DNA of 64,000 nucleotides from Stenotrophomonas maltophilia (GCF_023518235.1 NZ_CP090423.1:1240001-1304000); one strand, 5' to 3'; counted from the first letter of the stretch, positions 39,195 to 50,785 are shown. Notes: generated from the letters alone by a model not told the origin. Program-made: numbers and translations.

Positions 39195-39785
39195 ATGCCG
39201 AAGAAAGGCGTGGAACCGGTACGGCGCGAGCAGCTGATCCGGGCCACTTTCCAGACCATCGACGAGATCGGCATGGCCGATGCGACCGTCGCCACCATCG
39301 CGAAGAAGGCCGGGCTGTCCAGCGGCATCGTCGCCCACTACTTCGGCGACAAGGACGGCCTGCTCAATGCTGCAATGCGGCAGATCCTGCGTGAACTGAA
39401 GGACGCCGTCGCCCGCTACCGCGCCGAGGTTGGCGACGATCCGCGCGAGCAGCTGCGCGCGATCGTCGATGGCAATTTCGACGACAGCCAGATCAACGGC
39501 ACCGCGATGCGCGTCTGGCTGACCTTCTGGGCCGCCAGCATGCACCAGCCGGAACTGGCCCGGCTGCAGCGCGCCAACGACCAGCGCCTGTTCTCCAACC
39601 TGTGCCACCAGTTCAACCGCCTGCTGCCCCACCCGCAGGCCCGCCTGGCCGCCCGCGGCCTGGCCGCGATGATCGACGGCCTGTGGCTGCGCGGCAGCCT
39701 GGTCGGCGGCCAGTTCAACGCCGAGAAGTCCCGGCGCATCGCATACGGCTATATCGACTTCCAGTTGCAGGCTGGCGCGCTATAA
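39195..39785 (+). CDS. betI: BetI, choline-responsive TetR-family repressor
   Basis: A 196-residue TetR-type repressor. The HTH domain covers about residues 10-55 ([44 protein letters not shown]), followed by the helical ligand domain ([25 protein letters not shown]). The [11 protein letters not shown] start and FGDKDGLL are characteristic of BetI. I use the ATG at 39195, with GGAGAG upstream. It precedes betB by 38 bp, and should repress itself and the transporter until choline is present. Confidence 0.95.
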   Translation: MPKKGVEPVRREQLIRATFQTIDEIGMADATVATIAKKAGLSSGIVAHYFGDKDGLLNAAMRQILRELKDAVARYRAEVGDDPREQLRAIVDGNFDDSQINGTAMRVWLTFWAASMHQPELARLQRANDQRLFSNLCHQFNRLLPHPQARLAARGLAAMIDGLWLRGSLVGGQFNAEKSRRIAYGYIDFQLQAGAL

Positions 39786-39823
39786 GCGCTTCAGCACCCG
39801 CCCCCTTCCAAGGAGTACGCCCC

Positions 39824-41296
<1,473 letters not shown>

Positions 41297-41398
41297 CCGG
41301 CGCGCCCTGCGCGCGCCCCATCGTGCGGCCATCGTGCCGATCCGACATTCCGCCGGGACGCCTGCATGCAGCGCGCCCCCGGCCTGCAGGAGACACCC

Positions 41399-43081
41399 AT
41401 GAGCACCCACAACGAGTACGACTACATCATCATCGGCGCCGGTTCGGCCGGCAACGTGCTGGCCACCCGCCTCACCGAAGATGCCGATGTCAGCGTGCTG
41501 CTGCTGGAAGCCGGTGGCCCGGACTACCGGCTCGACTTCCGTACCCAGATGCCGGCCGCACTGGCCTTCCCGTTGCAGGGCAAGCGCTACAACTGGGCGT
41601 ACAAGACCGATCCCGAGCCCTTCATGAACAACCGCCGCATGGATTGCGGCCGCGGCAAGGGCCTGGGCGGCTCGTCGCTGATCAACGGCATGTGCTACAT
41701 CCGCGGCAACGCGATGGACTACGACAACTGGGCCAGCATGCCGGGCCTGGAAGACTGGACCTACCTGGACTGCCTGCCGTACTTCCGCAAGGCCGAAACC
41801 CGCGACATCGGCCCCAACGACTACCACGGCGGTGACGGCCCGCTGCGCGTGACCACGCCCAAGGCCGGCAACAACGAGCTGTTCGCGGCGATGGTCGAGG
41901 CCGGCGTGCAGGCCGGCTACCCGCGCACCGACGACCTCAACGGCTACCAGCAGGAAGGCTTCGGCCCGATGGACCGCACGGTCACCCCGCAGGGCCGTCG
42001 TTCCAGCACCGCCCGTGGCTACCTGGACCTGGCCAAGCCGCGCCCGAACCTGACCATCGTCACCCACGCGCTGACCGACCGCATCCTGTTCTCGGGCAAG
42101 CGCGCGGTGGGCGTGCAGTGGCTGCACAACGACCAGCCGCAGCGCGCCACCGCGCGCCGCGAAGTGCTGCTGTGCGGCGGCGCCATCGCCTCGCCGCAGA
42201 TCCTGCAGCGCTCCGGCGTCGGCCCGGCCGACCTGCTGCGCAGCCTGGACATCGACCTGGTGCACCACCTGCCCGGCGTCGGCGCCAACCTGCAGGACCA
42301 CCTTGAGATGTACCTGCAGTACGAGTGCAAGAAGCCGGTGTCGCTGGCGCCGGCGCTGAAGCTGTACAACCAGCCCGCAATTGGTGCCGAGTGGCTGTTC
42401 CTGGGCACCGGCATCGGCGCCAGCAACCAGTTCGAGGCCGGCGGCTTCATCCGCAGCGACGCCGAGTTCGACTGGCCGAACCTGCAGTACCACTTCCTGC
42501 CGGTGGCGATCAATTACAACGGCTCCAACCCGATCAAGGCGCACAGCTTCCAGATGCACGTCGGTTCGATGCGCTCGCCCAGCCGTGGCCGCATCCACGT
42601 GCGTTCCAAGGATCCGCGCGAACATCCCAGCATCCTGTTCAACTACATGTCGCACGACCAGGACTGGCGCGAGTTCCGTGCGGCGATCCGCATCACCCGC
42701 GAGATCTTCGCGCAGCCGGCGCTGGCACCGTACAGCGGCCGCGAGATCTCGCCGGGCAGCGCACTGCAGACCGATGCACAGATCGATGCGTTCGTGCGCG
42801 AGCATGCCGAGACCGCCTACCACCCGTCGTGCTCGAACAAGATGGGCCACGCCGACGACCCGATGGCAGTGGTCGATGGCCAGGGCCGCGTGCACGGCCT
42901 GGAAGGCCTGCGCATCGTCGATGCCTCGATCATGCCGCAGGTGGTGACCGGCAACCTCAACGCGCCGACCATCATGATGGCCGAGAAGCTGGCCGACGTG
43001 ATCCGCGGCCGCACCCCGCTGGCCCGCAGCACCGCGCCGTACTACAAGGCCAACGGCGCACCGGTGCGCAACAAGGGCTGA
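41399..43081 (+). CDS. betA: BetA, choline dehydrogenase
   Basis: A 560-residue GMC-family flavoprotein, membrane-associated, oxidising choline to betaine aldehyde. The FAD-binding motif [18 protein letters not shown] is at the N-terminus, with the GMC signature around [18 protein letters not shown] and the active-site region near the C-terminus ([25 protein letters not shown]). CAGGAG precedes the ATG at 41399; an upstream ATG at 41366 lacks a signal. With BetB it completes the choline to glycine betaine route. Confidence 0.96.
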   Translation: MSTHNEYDYIIIGAGSAGNVLATRLTEDADVSVLLLEAGGPDYRLDFRTQMPAALAFPLQGKRYNWAYKTDPEPFMNNRRMDCGRGKGLGGSSLINGMCYIRGNAMDYDNWASMPGLEDWTYLDCLPYFRKAETRDIGPNDYHGGDGPLRVTTPKAGNNELFAAMVEAGVQAGYPRTDDLNGYQQEGFGPMDRTVTPQGRRSSTARGYLDLAKPRPNLTIVTHALTDRILFSGKRAVGVQWLHNDQPQRATARREVLLCGGAIASPQILQRSGVGPADLLRSLDIDLVHHLPGVGANLQDHLEMYLQYECKKPVSLAPALKLYNQPAIGAEWLFLGTGIGASNQFEAGGFIRSDAEFDWPNLQYHFLPVAINYNGSNPIKAHSFQMHVGSMRSPSRGRIHVRSKDPREHPSILFNYMSHDQDWREFRAAIRITREIFAQPALAPYSGREISPGSALQTDAQIDAFVREHAETAYHPSCSNKMGHADDPMAVVDGQGRVHGLEGLRIVDASIMPQVVTGNLNAPTIMMAEKLADVIRGRTPLARSTAPYYKANGAPVRNKG

Positions 43082-43095
43082 GCCGCAAACCGGCA

Positions 43096-43166
43096 GGTGC
43101 CCACCTTGGTGGGCACGCCTCCGCCGCGCCCCTCGCAATCCCGTGCCGACCAAGGTCGGCACCTAC
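43096..43166. repeat. SMAG repeat pair between betA and rpfB
   Basis: GGTGCCCACCTTGGTGGGCAC and GTGCCGACCAAGGTCGGCACCTAC. The first lacks the TAG of its GTAG box; the second is complete. Confidence 0.82.
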
Positions 43167-43288
43167 CCTTGCCGCCGCCGCGAACCCCTCTTCGCGTTTT
43201 CCCTACGGCGGGGTATGCTGCAATGAACGGCCATTGTCGCTACGCTCAGGGCCGCAACCTAATACATCATGATTCCTGGAGGGGGAAT

Positions 43289-44965
43289 ATGAGTCTGGAT
43301 CGTCCCTGGCTGCAGAGCTATCCGAAAGGCGTTCCCGCCGAAATCGACGTCAACGAATTCCATTCGGTCGCTTCGGTCTTCGACGCTTCCGTGGCCAAGT
43401 TCCGCGACCGCCCCGCCTACTCCAGCTTCGGCAAGGTGCTGACCTACGGCGAGACCGACGCGCTGGTCGAGCAGTTCGCGGCCTACCTGCTGGGTGAGCT
43501 CAAGCTCAAGAAGGGCGACCGCGTCGCCCTGATGATGCCCAACTGCCTGCAGTACCCCATCGCCACCTTCGGCGTGCTGCGCGCCGGCCTGACCGTGGTC
43601 AACGTCAACCCGCTGTACACCGCGCGCGAGCTCAAGCATCAGCTGGTCGACGCCGGCGTGGCCGCGCTGGTGGTGGTGGACAACTTCGGCGACACCGTCG
43701 AGCAGGTCATCGCCGATACGCCGGTCAAGCACGTGGTCACCACCGGCCTGGGCGACCTGCTCGGCGGCAAGGGCGTGATCGTCAACTTCGTGCTGAAGTA
43801 CGTCAAGAAGATGGTCCCCAACTACCATCTCAAGGGTGCGGTGCGCTTCAAGCAGGCGCTCAAGCTGGGCAGCCGCCACAGCCTGCCCAAGGTCGAGATC
43901 GACCATGACGACATCGCCTTCCTGCAGTACACCGGTGGCACCACCGGCGTGGCCAAGGGCGCGATGCTGACCAACCGCAACCTGATCGCCAACATGCAGC
44001 AGGCCTCGGCCTGGATCAGTGCATCGGGCATCGAGATGGGCAAGGAGTGGATCATCACCGCCCTGCCGCTGTACCACATCTTCGCGCTGACGGCCAACGG
44101 CCTGGTCTTCATGAAGTTTGGTGGCTGCAACCACCTGATCACCAACCCACGCGACATGAAGGGCTTCGTCAAGGAGCTCAAGTCGGTACGCTTCACGGCC
44201 ATCACCGGCGTCAACACGCTGTTCAACGGCCTGCTCAATACCCCCGGCTTCGATACGGTCGACTTCTCCTCGCTGAAGGTCACCCTGGGCGGCGGCATGG
44301 CCGTACAGCGCGCCGTCGCCGAGCGCTGGAAGAAGGTGACCGGCGTGACCCTGGTCGAGGCCTACGGCCTGACCGAAACCTCGCCCGCCGCCTGCATCAA
44401 CCCGCTCACCCTGACCGAGTACAACGGCTCGATCGGCCTGCCGATTCCGTCCACCGATGCCTGCATCAAGGACGACAACAGCGCCATCCTGCCGTTGGGT
44501 GAGGTGGGCGAGCTGTGCATCAAGGGCCCGCAGGTCATGAAGGGCTACTGGCAGCGGCCGGACGAGACCGCAAAGGCCATCGACGCCGACGGCTGGCTGC
44601 ACACCGGCGACATGGCAAGGATGGACGAGCACGGCTTCTGCTACATCGTCGACCGCAAGAAGGACATGATCCTGGTGTCCGGCTTCAACGTGTACCCGAA
44701 CGAAGTCGAAGACGTCATCGCGATGATGCCGGGCGTGCTGGAAGTGGCTGCCGTGGGCGTGCCGGATGAGAAGTCCGGTGAAGTGGTCAAGGTGGTCATC
44801 GTGAAGAAGGACCCCAACCTGACCGCCGAAATGGTCAAGGAACACGCCAGGGCCAACCTGACCGGCTACAAGCACCCCAAAATCGTTGAATTCCGAAAGG
44901 AGCTGCCGAAGACCAACGTCGGCAAGATTCTTCGCCGCGAACTGCGAGATACGCCCGCCCAGTAA
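43289..44965 (+). CDS. rpfB: RpfB, long-chain fatty-acyl-CoA ligase
   Basis: A 558-residue AMP-forming acyl-CoA synthetase of the FadD type. The ATP/AMP signature is LQYTGGTTGVAKGAML, with A5 LVEAYGLTETSPA, A7 WLHTGDMARMDEHGFCYIVDRKKD and the C-terminal Lys in KTNVGKILRRELR. In Xanthomonas, RpfB activates fatty acids, supports beta-oxidation and lowers DSF levels. It starts at 43289 behind GGAGGGGG, although spacing to the ATG is short. It is the rpfF neighbour in the order rpfB-rpfF. Confidence 0.94.
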   Translation: MSLDRPWLQSYPKGVPAEIDVNEFHSVASVFDASVAKFRDRPAYSSFGKVLTYGETDALVEQFAAYLLGELKLKKGDRVALMMPNCLQYPIATFGVLRAGLTVVNVNPLYTARELKHQLVDAGVAALVVVDNFGDTVEQVIADTPVKHVVTTGLGDLLGGKGVIVNFVLKYVKKMVPNYHLKGAVRFKQALKLGSRHSLPKVEIDHDDIAFLQYTGGTTGVAKGAMLTNRNLIANMQQASAWISASGIEMGKEWIITALPLYHIFALTANGLVFMKFGGCNHLITNPRDMKGFVKELKSVRFTAITGVNTLFNGLLNTPGFDTVDFSSLKVTLGGGMAVQRAVAERWKKVTGVTLVEAYGLTETSPAACINPLTLTEYNGSIGLPIPSTDACIKDDNSAILPLGEVGELCIKGPQVMKGYWQRPDETAKAIDADGWLHTGDMARMDEHGFCYIVDRKKDMILVSGFNVYPNEVEDVIAMMPGVLEVAAVGVPDEKSGEVVKVVIVKKDPNLTAEMVKEHARANLTGYKHPKIVEFRKELPKTNVGKILRRELRDTPAQ

Positions 44966-44991
44966 GGGTTTGGGGCTGTCTGGATGAGCAT

Positions 44992-45023
44992 GGGCCCGGG
45001 ACGGAAACGTCCCGGGCCCTTTC
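44992..45023 (+). terminator. Intrinsic terminator between rpfB and rpfF
   Basis: GGGCCCGGGACG, GAAA loop, CGTCCCGGGCCC, then TTTCG. rpfF may therefore need its own promoter within 45024-45126. Confidence 0.82.
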
Positions 45024-45126
45024 GCATGCGCCGCCCCGGGGGCGGTGTAGCATCGCCGCGTGTGTGGACCGTTCGGCCCGCCGGCCACCCACCTCATTCT
45101 GCGGGCCGCATGCCGAGGAATCTTCC

Positions 45127-45999
45127 ATGAGTACCATCGAAAAGCTGCCCACCAGCGGCTCCCCCTTTGCCACCATCCGTACCGAAGACAGCGCCGATGG
45201 CGCGGCCCACTGGCTGTTCATGCACGCCGACGCGGCCACCGGCATCCGCCCCTGCTGCCGCAAGGACATGCTGGATGAAATGTGGAGCTACATGGCCGCC
45301 ATCACCCGTGGCCCGGCTGAACGCAACAGCGGCAAGCTGCGCCACTTCGTGCTGGCCTCCGACGCCGCCGCCTACAACCTGGGCGGCGACCTGGACCTGT
45401 TCACCCGCCTGATCCGTGAAGGCAACCGCGATCTTCTGCTCAGCTATGCCCAACGCTGCGTGGAGGGCGTACACCACCTGCACACCGGCTTCGGCGGCGA
45501 CATCCGCTCGATTGCCCTGATCCAGGGTGACGCACTGGGCGGCGGCCTGGAAATGGCCCTGGCCTGCCACACCATCGTCGCCGAAGAAGGCAGCGGCCTG
45601 GGCCTGCCCGAAGTGCTGTTCGGGCTGTTCCCGGGCATGGGCGCCTATTCCTTCCTGTGCCGCCGTGTCTCCCCGCACCTGGCCGAGAAGATCATCCTGG
45701 ACGGACGCGTCTACAGCGCCGAGGAGATGTACGCGATGGGCGTGGTGGACGTACTGGTGAAGAAGGGAGAAGGACGTGCGGCGGTGGAAGACCTGATCCG
45801 CCAGCAGCAGCGCATCCCGCAGTCGTACCTGGCAATGAACGCCGCGCGCGCCATCGCCCAGCCGGTCAGCTACGACGAACTGCTGGAAATCACCAAGGTC
45901 TGGGTCGACTCCGCCCTGGTTCTTGGCGACCGTTCGCTGCGCACCATGGATCGCCTGATCAAGGCCCAGACCCGTCGCGCCAGCCTCGACGCGGCCTGA
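45127..45999 (+). CDS. rpfF: RpfF, DSF synthase
   Basis: A 290-residue crotonase-fold enzyme that makes the diffusible signal factor cis-11-methyl-2-dodecenoic acid, acting as both dehydratase and thioesterase on acyl-ACP. The two catalytic glutamates are present: Glu142 in GDALGGGLEMALACH and Glu162 in GLGLPEVLFGLFPGMGAY, aligning with Glu141 and Glu161 of Xanthomonas RpfF. GAGGAA lies six bases before the ATG at 45127; a longer frame upstream lacks a signal. RpfC normally binds and restrains RpfF; the rpfC gene converges, with one extra gene in between. Confidence 0.96.
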   Translation: MSTIEKLPTSGSPFATIRTEDSADGAAHWLFMHADAATGIRPCCRKDMLDEMWSYMAAITRGPAERNSGKLRHFVLASDAAAYNLGGDLDLFTRLIREGNRDLLLSYAQRCVEGVHHLHTGFGGDIRSIALIQGDALGGGLEMALACHTIVAEEGSGLGLPEVLFGLFPGMGAYSFLCRRVSPHLAEKIILDGRVYSAEEMYAMGVVDVLVKKGEGRAAVEDLIRQQQRIPQSYLAMNAARAIAQPVSYDELLEITKVWVDSALVLGDRSLRTMDRLIKAQTRRASLDAA

Positions 46000-46022
46000 T
46001 TCACCCTCCCCCAGAAGGGTTC

Positions 46023-46050
46023 AAGCCCGGTTGGCCACCGGGCTTTTTTT
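46023..46050 (+). terminator. Intrinsic terminator after rpfF
   Basis: AAGCCCGG, TTGGCCA loop, CCGGGCTT with seven or more T residues, 24 bases after the stop. Confidence 0.9.
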
Positions 46051-46133
46051 AATGACCAATCAGCACAACACCTCGTCGCGGTGCGCGGTTGAACCGATAG
46101 AAGTTGCTACTCCGGCTCGCCGCGGCAGGGTCG

Positions 46134-47138
46134 TCATCTCCAAAACTTCGAATGGGGTTCGGGCGTCAACCGATATTCACTGTTGCTGACGCGCATCTTG
46201 AATATCCGCTCCACATGATCGAGGTGACGATTCCCCTTCAGTACCTTCAGGCATTCCCGCTCATCCGCGCGTCGACCAAAATAGATCGCGCTTATGGCCG
46301 CCGGATCCACCCTGAACAAGTGGATCACCGGACCATCGGAATTCGCGGAAAGGTGATGAACTTCCTTCCTGACACCGAAGTCACCGACATCGTCCTGCAT
46401 CTCAAATCCAATCGGAAAGCAGACATTGATGCGCCCGACGTCCGGCTCGGTGAGCTCGACATCATCGAGCCCATCGCATACACCGCGGATATGAATGCAA
46501 TCATCGGACGCAATGGAATCGGCTTCACAGAGCTCGACAACCGAGCGCCACTCCTTCTCGTACATCCAGTCAATTGCTTTCGTGAAGAGTATCGCCCGAC
46601 TGAACTTCCTCCAATGAAACTCATTGGAAGAATCGGGATCGGCGTATTCAGACCTGTCAAATGCCGGCATCTCCCTCCTGTATCTCACCTTCTCTGGAAA
46701 CTCGAAAGCACTGGAGGGAAATCGATCTCCAAACCGACTCATGCGCGCTCCAGCTTCACCCTGAACACATGATCCAGCAAAGAGCGGCTTGCTCATATCG
46801 AACTCAACAACCATCCCCCGGTGCTCATCCGCGTAGTGTGCCCACATCAAGGGATTGTCGAAATCCTCGGTAAAGGAGATAACCCCTAGATTATCGAACT
46901 CACCCTCGAGCGCCTCCATCTGACCCCGAACATACTCGTCGTCGATCTCGCCGCAGGAATTGCCGCCAGCATTGAAGTATTTGGCAAGCGCCTGGACCGC
47001 ATCCCGCACCTGCACCCTATTGAACTGCATCTCAAAAGGATCATTGAGACCGCGCGCAGGCGTGGCACGAATCATCGTATTACTGAAGAACTCTTCCCTC
47101 AAAGGCATGTACTTGTAAAGAAATCTTGGCGTATCCAT
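46134..47138 (-). CDS. DUF2971 protein inserted in the rpf locus
   Basis: A 334-residue cytoplasmic protein of the DUF2971 family. The typical opening is present (FLYKYMPLREEFFSNTMIRATPARGLNDPFEMQFN), as are GVISFTEDFDNPLMWAHYADEHRGMVVEFD, FTKAIDWMYEKEWRSVVEL and AISAIYFGRRADE. The family has no settled function; members occur in accessory regions and near defence genes. GC content in sampled stretches is about 50-55% against well over 60% in neighbours, and AT-rich codons are used more, which suggests acquisition. The start at 47138 fits the domain; alternatives upstream (47210, 47258) add a Cys-rich stretch of no known domain. It splits rpfF from rpfC. Confidence 0.8.
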   Translation of the reverse strand: MDTPRFLYKYMPLREEFFSNTMIRATPARGLNDPFEMQFNRVQVRDAVQALAKYFNAGGNSCGEIDDEYVRGQMEALEGEFDNLGVISFTEDFDNPLMWAHYADEHRGMVVEFDMSKPLFAGSCVQGEAGARMSRFGDRFPSSAFEFPEKVRYRREMPAFDRSEYADPDSSNEFHWRKFSRAILFTKAIDWMYEKEWRSVVELCEADSIASDDCIHIRGVCDGLDDVELTEPDVGRINVCFPIGFEMQDDVGDFGVRKEVHHLSANSDGPVIHLFRVDPAAISAIYFGRRADERECLKVLKGNRHLDHVERIFKMRVSNSEYRLTPEPHSKFWR

Positions 47139-47261
47139 GCATTCACCATCCAGAAACAAAAAGCTGCACGCAACCTCTTTGCGACAGCCAGCGATCGCGT
47201 AGATTGGCATATCCTTATCATTGCGCTGGCGGGGATATGCAGCGTCGGCAATAGCCAACGT

Positions 47262-49439
47262 TCACCGCGCCTCACCGTCATCGGCAGCACTGCGCAGCCG
47301 GCGTTCGGCCCGCGCATCCAGCGCGCGGCGGCCTTCCTTGATCGCTTCCTGCAGGATCGACAGGCGCGTGCGCCATTCCGCCTTCAACTGCCAATCGGCC
47401 ATGCGCATCAGCTCACCGGCCCGGTTGGCCGCGCGCATCAGGCCCAGGTTGCTGGCCACGCCCTTGATCGCGTGGGCCTGCTCGCGGAAGACCTCCCACT
47501 GCGCACCCTCACCGGACTGCTCGGCCTTGCCCATGCAGGTGGCCGCATCTTCCAGGCACTGGCGGATGAACTCGCGCTCGAATCCCTCGCCCATGCCCAG
47601 CGAGGCCAGCTCATCGAGCACGCTGCTGTCGAGCACCCCCTCCGGCAACGCGGTGGATGAGCGCACCACGGGCGCAGCCATGGTCTTCAACTGCGCGTTG
47701 CTGGCGATCTCGGCCAGGGTGTCGAGCAGGCGCACGGCCACCACCGGCTTGGCCAGGAACGCGTGCGCCCCAGCCTGGGTGCAGCGCTGGATCGCCTCGG
47801 GCGTGACATCGGCGCTGAGCACCAGCACCGGCGTGCGCGGACCGCCGCCGGCCTGCATCACCCGCAGCTCCTTGAGCATGTCCAGTCCGCTCATGCCCGG
47901 CATGTGCAGGTCCACGATCACCGCATCGAACTCGCTGTCAGCCAGCGCGTCGAGCACCGCTTCACCGCCATCCACGCACAGCACGCGGTGTCCAGCCTTC
48001 TGCAGCAGCCGCTGCAGCACCATGCGGTTGGCCTCGTGGTCGTCGGCCACCAGGATCTGCATGCTGCGCACCCGCGCGCGATGGCGCAGGAACGGATCGG
48101 CAAAGGCGATCACATTGCCACTCTGGCCGGTCTCGTCGCCCGCGGCCAGGGTCGGTACCGCGCCCGGCACCATCGGCTGCGGTGGCGCGAACGGCAGTTC
48201 AACCCAGAAGTGGCTGCCGCGCGGCGGGTTGTCCAGATAGCCGATCTCACCCTCCATGGCTTCGACCAGGCCCTTGGCGATGGTCGTGCCCAGGCCGGTC
48301 CCTTCATGGCGGCGCGCCATGCTCACATCGGCCTGCTCGAACGCATCGAACAGCCGCGGCCGCATCGCAGGGGGCACGCCGATACCGGTATCGAGGATGT
48401 CAAAACGTAGCCGCACCGCGCCGCTGGTGTCGGCGTGGACCACGCCCACCCGGATCTCGACGCGGCCGTGATCGGTGAACTTGACCGCATTGCCGGCCAG
48501 GTTCAGCAGGATCTGGCGCAGGTGCCCGACATCGCCGCGCAGCCGCGGAGGGACGCCGTCGGCCACCTTCACCCGGTAGTCCAGGCGCTTGGCCTTGGCC
48601 TGTGGCAGCAGGATCAGGCCGATGGCCTGGATGACGTCGGTCAGCGCGAAGTCCTCGGCCACCACCCGCAGCTTGCCGGCCTCGATCGCCGAGATGTCCA
48701 GCACCTCCTCGACCAGGGCCAGCAGGCTGCGCGACGACGCCTGGATGGTGTTCAGGCATTCGCGCTGCTCGTCATCCAGCCGCGTGGTGGCCAGCACTTC
48801 GGTCATGCCGTTGAGGCCATTGAGCGGCGTGCGGAATTCATGGCTCATGTTGGCCAGGAAGCGGCTCTTGGCCTCGCTGGCGCGGCGCGCTTCGGCCATC
48901 GCTTCGGTCAGCTGCCGCAGCAGCGTCGAGAAATACAACGGCACCGCCGCAAGCCCCAGCCAGAGGCCGATGGCCAGGCGGAAATTGCGCTCCCAGTAGG
49001 GCGTGAGCAGCACAGTGGAACCGAAGCTGACCATCGCCATGGCCACCGCCACATACAGGTAGTGGTTGCCAAAGCGCATGCCGTTGCCGACGGTCACCCA
49101 CATCACCACGATGTAGACCCAGGCCAGCGGCTCGCCCATCTGCACCATGCCGGCGGCGATCAGGCCATAGTCGGCCAGCATGCCCAGCACGCGGCGCGGG
49201 TCGGAACGGCCGGGGCGCCACAGCAGCCAGCCAAACAGCAGCACTGACAGGCTCAGGCCGGTCAGCACGATGGCCAGCACGCCCACGTACTGCGCGTGCG
49301 GCAGATCGTGGCGCGGCGCCGGCAGCAGCACGTAGGCCAGGATCAGGCTGATCAGGACGATGCGGACGATCTGTTGCCCATGCTCGCTGTCCTGCCGCTG
49401 GGACAGGCGCAGTCGCAGCCGCGACCACGCGCGTTTCAC
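47262..49439 (-). CDS. rpfC: RpfC, hybrid sensor kinase for DSF
   Basis: A 725-residue hybrid kinase. The start is the GTG at 49439, in a GTGA overlap with rpfG. This choice places RQDSEH at residues 15-20, matching the DSF-sensing Asp17-Ser18-Glu19 of Xanthomonas RpfC. Five or six membrane helices (about 24-175) precede the HisKA domain with His200 (FLANMSHEFRTPLNG), the ATPase (NLAGNAVKFTD, DTGIGVP, GTGLGTTIAKGL), a receiver (ILVADDHEANRM, VIVDLHMPGMSG) and an HPt domain (FREQAHAIKGVASNLG). It binds DSF and controls RpfG and RpfF. Confidence 0.95.
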   Translation of the reverse strand: MKRAWSRLRLRLSQRQDSEHGQQIVRIVLISLILAYVLLPAPRHDLPHAQYVGVLAIVLTGLSLSVLLFGWLLWRPGRSDPRRVLGMLADYGLIAAGMVQMGEPLAWVYIVVMWVTVGNGMRFGNHYLYVAVAMAMVSFGSTVLLTPYWERNFRLAIGLWLGLAAVPLYFSTLLRQLTEAMAEARRASEAKSRFLANMSHEFRTPLNGLNGMTEVLATTRLDDEQRECLNTIQASSRSLLALVEEVLDISAIEAGKLRVVAEDFALTDVIQAIGLILLPQAKAKRLDYRVKVADGVPPRLRGDVGHLRQILLNLAGNAVKFTDHGRVEIRVGVVHADTSGAVRLRFDILDTGIGVPPAMRPRLFDAFEQADVSMARRHEGTGLGTTIAKGLVEAMEGEIGYLDNPPRGSHFWVELPFAPPQPMVPGAVPTLAAGDETGQSGNVIAFADPFLRHRARVRSMQILVADDHEANRMVLQRLLQKAGHRVLCVDGGEAVLDALADSEFDAVIVDLHMPGMSGLDMLKELRVMQAGGGPRTPVLVLSADVTPEAIQRCTQAGAHAFLAKPVVAVRLLDTLAEIASNAQLKTMAAPVVRSSTALPEGVLDSSVLDELASLGMGEGFEREFIRQCLEDAATCMGKAEQSGEGAQWEVFREQAHAIKGVASNLGLMRAANRAGELMRMADWQLKAEWRTRLSILQEAIKEGRRALDARAERRLRSAADDGEAR

Positions 49440-50581
49440 GCGCCCAGCCCCGGCCGCGCCGATGCCATCGAGTGCTCGGCACAGATGTGCTCGAGCTGTT
49501 CGCGGCCGCGCAGCAGTGCGTCCACGCAGCGTGGGTCGAACAGGCGCCCGCGCTGTGCATACAGATAGGCCAGCGTGGCTTCCATGGTCCACGCTTCCTT
49601 GTACGGGCGTGGCGATATCAGTGCGTCAAACACATCGGCCACGGCGACGATGCGCGCCTCCAGCGGAATGGCATCACCCACCAGGCCATCGGGATAGCCG
49701 CTGCCGTCGTAGCGTTCATGGTGGCGCAGCGCGATCAACGCGCCGACCTGGATGAAGCGGTTCTGGCTGCCGCTGAGCAGCTCGTGGCCAATACGCGGAT
49801 GCCGGCGCATGATCGCCAGTTCTTCGTCGTTGAGCTTGCCCTGCTTGAGCAGCACCGCATCGGGAATGGCGATCTTGCCCATGTCATGCAGCGGCGCGGC
49901 CATCTCGATCAGGCGCACATCGTCTTCGGGCAGACCCAGCTGTTCGGCGATCAGGCCGGCCACGCGCGCCATGCGCTCCAGGTAGGCACTGGTGCCGGCA
50001 TCACGGAACTCGATCGCCCGCGCCAGCCGCGAGAGGGTCTCGCGCTCGCGCTCCTCGACCTCGTGCATGCTCGCCAGCAACCGCTGTTCCAGCGACAAGG
50101 CGCGCTGCTTCACGTTCTCGGTCTGCTGGCGCAGCTGCAACAGGTTGTAGCAGCGCGCGCGCAGTTCGCGCGGACGGATCGGCTTGACCAGGAAATCGAT
50201 GACACCCGCTTCCAGCGCCGCCTGCCGGATCGGCTCGTCGCCCACCACGGTAATCAGGATCACCGGAATGTCGCGGTGCTTGGGCAGACGCCGGAAGCGG
50301 CGGGCGAATTCCAGCCCGTCCATTTCCGGCATGCGGTAGTCGAGCAGCAGCAGATCGACCGGGTGCGCTTCGCACCAGGCCAATGCAGTCAGCGGATCGC
50401 CGAAGTCGTACACGCTCAGTTCGGGCGCGATGTCTTCGATGACATGGCGCAGCATCGTCCTGGCGGACGTCTGGTAGTCAACAATGACGATGTTCAACGC
50501 ATATTCTGCCTGGTTTTTCGACCATGCTGGATCATCAGCAGGCGAGGATATTCTGCCGCTGCGAACGCTCGCACCCTGCAT
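49436..50581 (-). CDS. rpfG: RpfG, HD-GYP c-di-GMP phosphodiesterase response regulator
   Basis: A 381-residue regulator. The receiver has the phospho-Asp in LLLLDYRMPEMDGLEF. One residue of the usual acidic pair looks altered: the start of the receiver reads NIVIVDYQTSART where DD is common. The HD-GYP domain has HDMGKIAIPD and HHERYDGSGYPDGL, with all motif residues intact. When phosphorylated by RpfC it degrades c-di-GMP. GGGAG lies eight bases before the ATG at 50581; a TTG at the receiver start is possible. The Xanthomonas rpfH gene is absent, rpfG and rpfC being directly coupled. Confidence 0.95.
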   Translation of the reverse strand: MQGASVRSGRISSPADDPAWSKNQAEYALNIVIVDYQTSARTMLRHVIEDIAPELSVYDFGDPLTALAWCEAHPVDLLLLDYRMPEMDGLEFARRFRRLPKHRDIPVILITVVGDEPIRQAALEAGVIDFLVKPIRPRELRARCYNLLQLRQQTENVKQRALSLEQRLLASMHEVEERERETLSRLARAIEFRDAGTSAYLERMARVAGLIAEQLGLPEDDVRLIEMAAPLHDMGKIAIPDAVLLKQGKLNDEELAIMRRHPRIGHELLSGSQNRFIQVGALIALRHHERYDGSGYPDGLVGDAIPLEARIVAVADVFDALISPRPYKEAWTMEATLAYLYAQRGRLFDPRCVDALLRGREQLEHICAEHSMASARPGLGA

Positions 50582-50785
50582 CGGCCTGACTCCCGTGTCA
50601 TGCGTCCCGGTTCATGATCGTCATCACGGCGTGAAGCGGGCTCTCCGCACCGTGCCCTCCCCCGACGCCGATCAAGCCATACAGGACGTCAAGGGAGTGC
50701 AATAACGATACGCCTAGTGCGATAGGCGTCAATCGCGCCGTCTCATTTCGCGACGGCGCGCACAAACGGGCGTCAGAAAGACGTC
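50582..50785. other. Gap between lysS and rpfG with two hairpins
   Basis: No gene is seen. Two stem-loops lie near the lysS end: ACGCCTA/TAGGCGT (50710-50729) and GCGCCGTC/GACGGCGC (50735-50759), without T runs. They may end or process the lysS transcript before the rpfG-rpfC unit. Confidence 0.5.

Noticed and set aside
46104..46772. A + strand frame opposite the DUF2971 gene
   Set aside because: The - strand product matches a known domain family over its length; the + frame has no recognisable domain or start signal.
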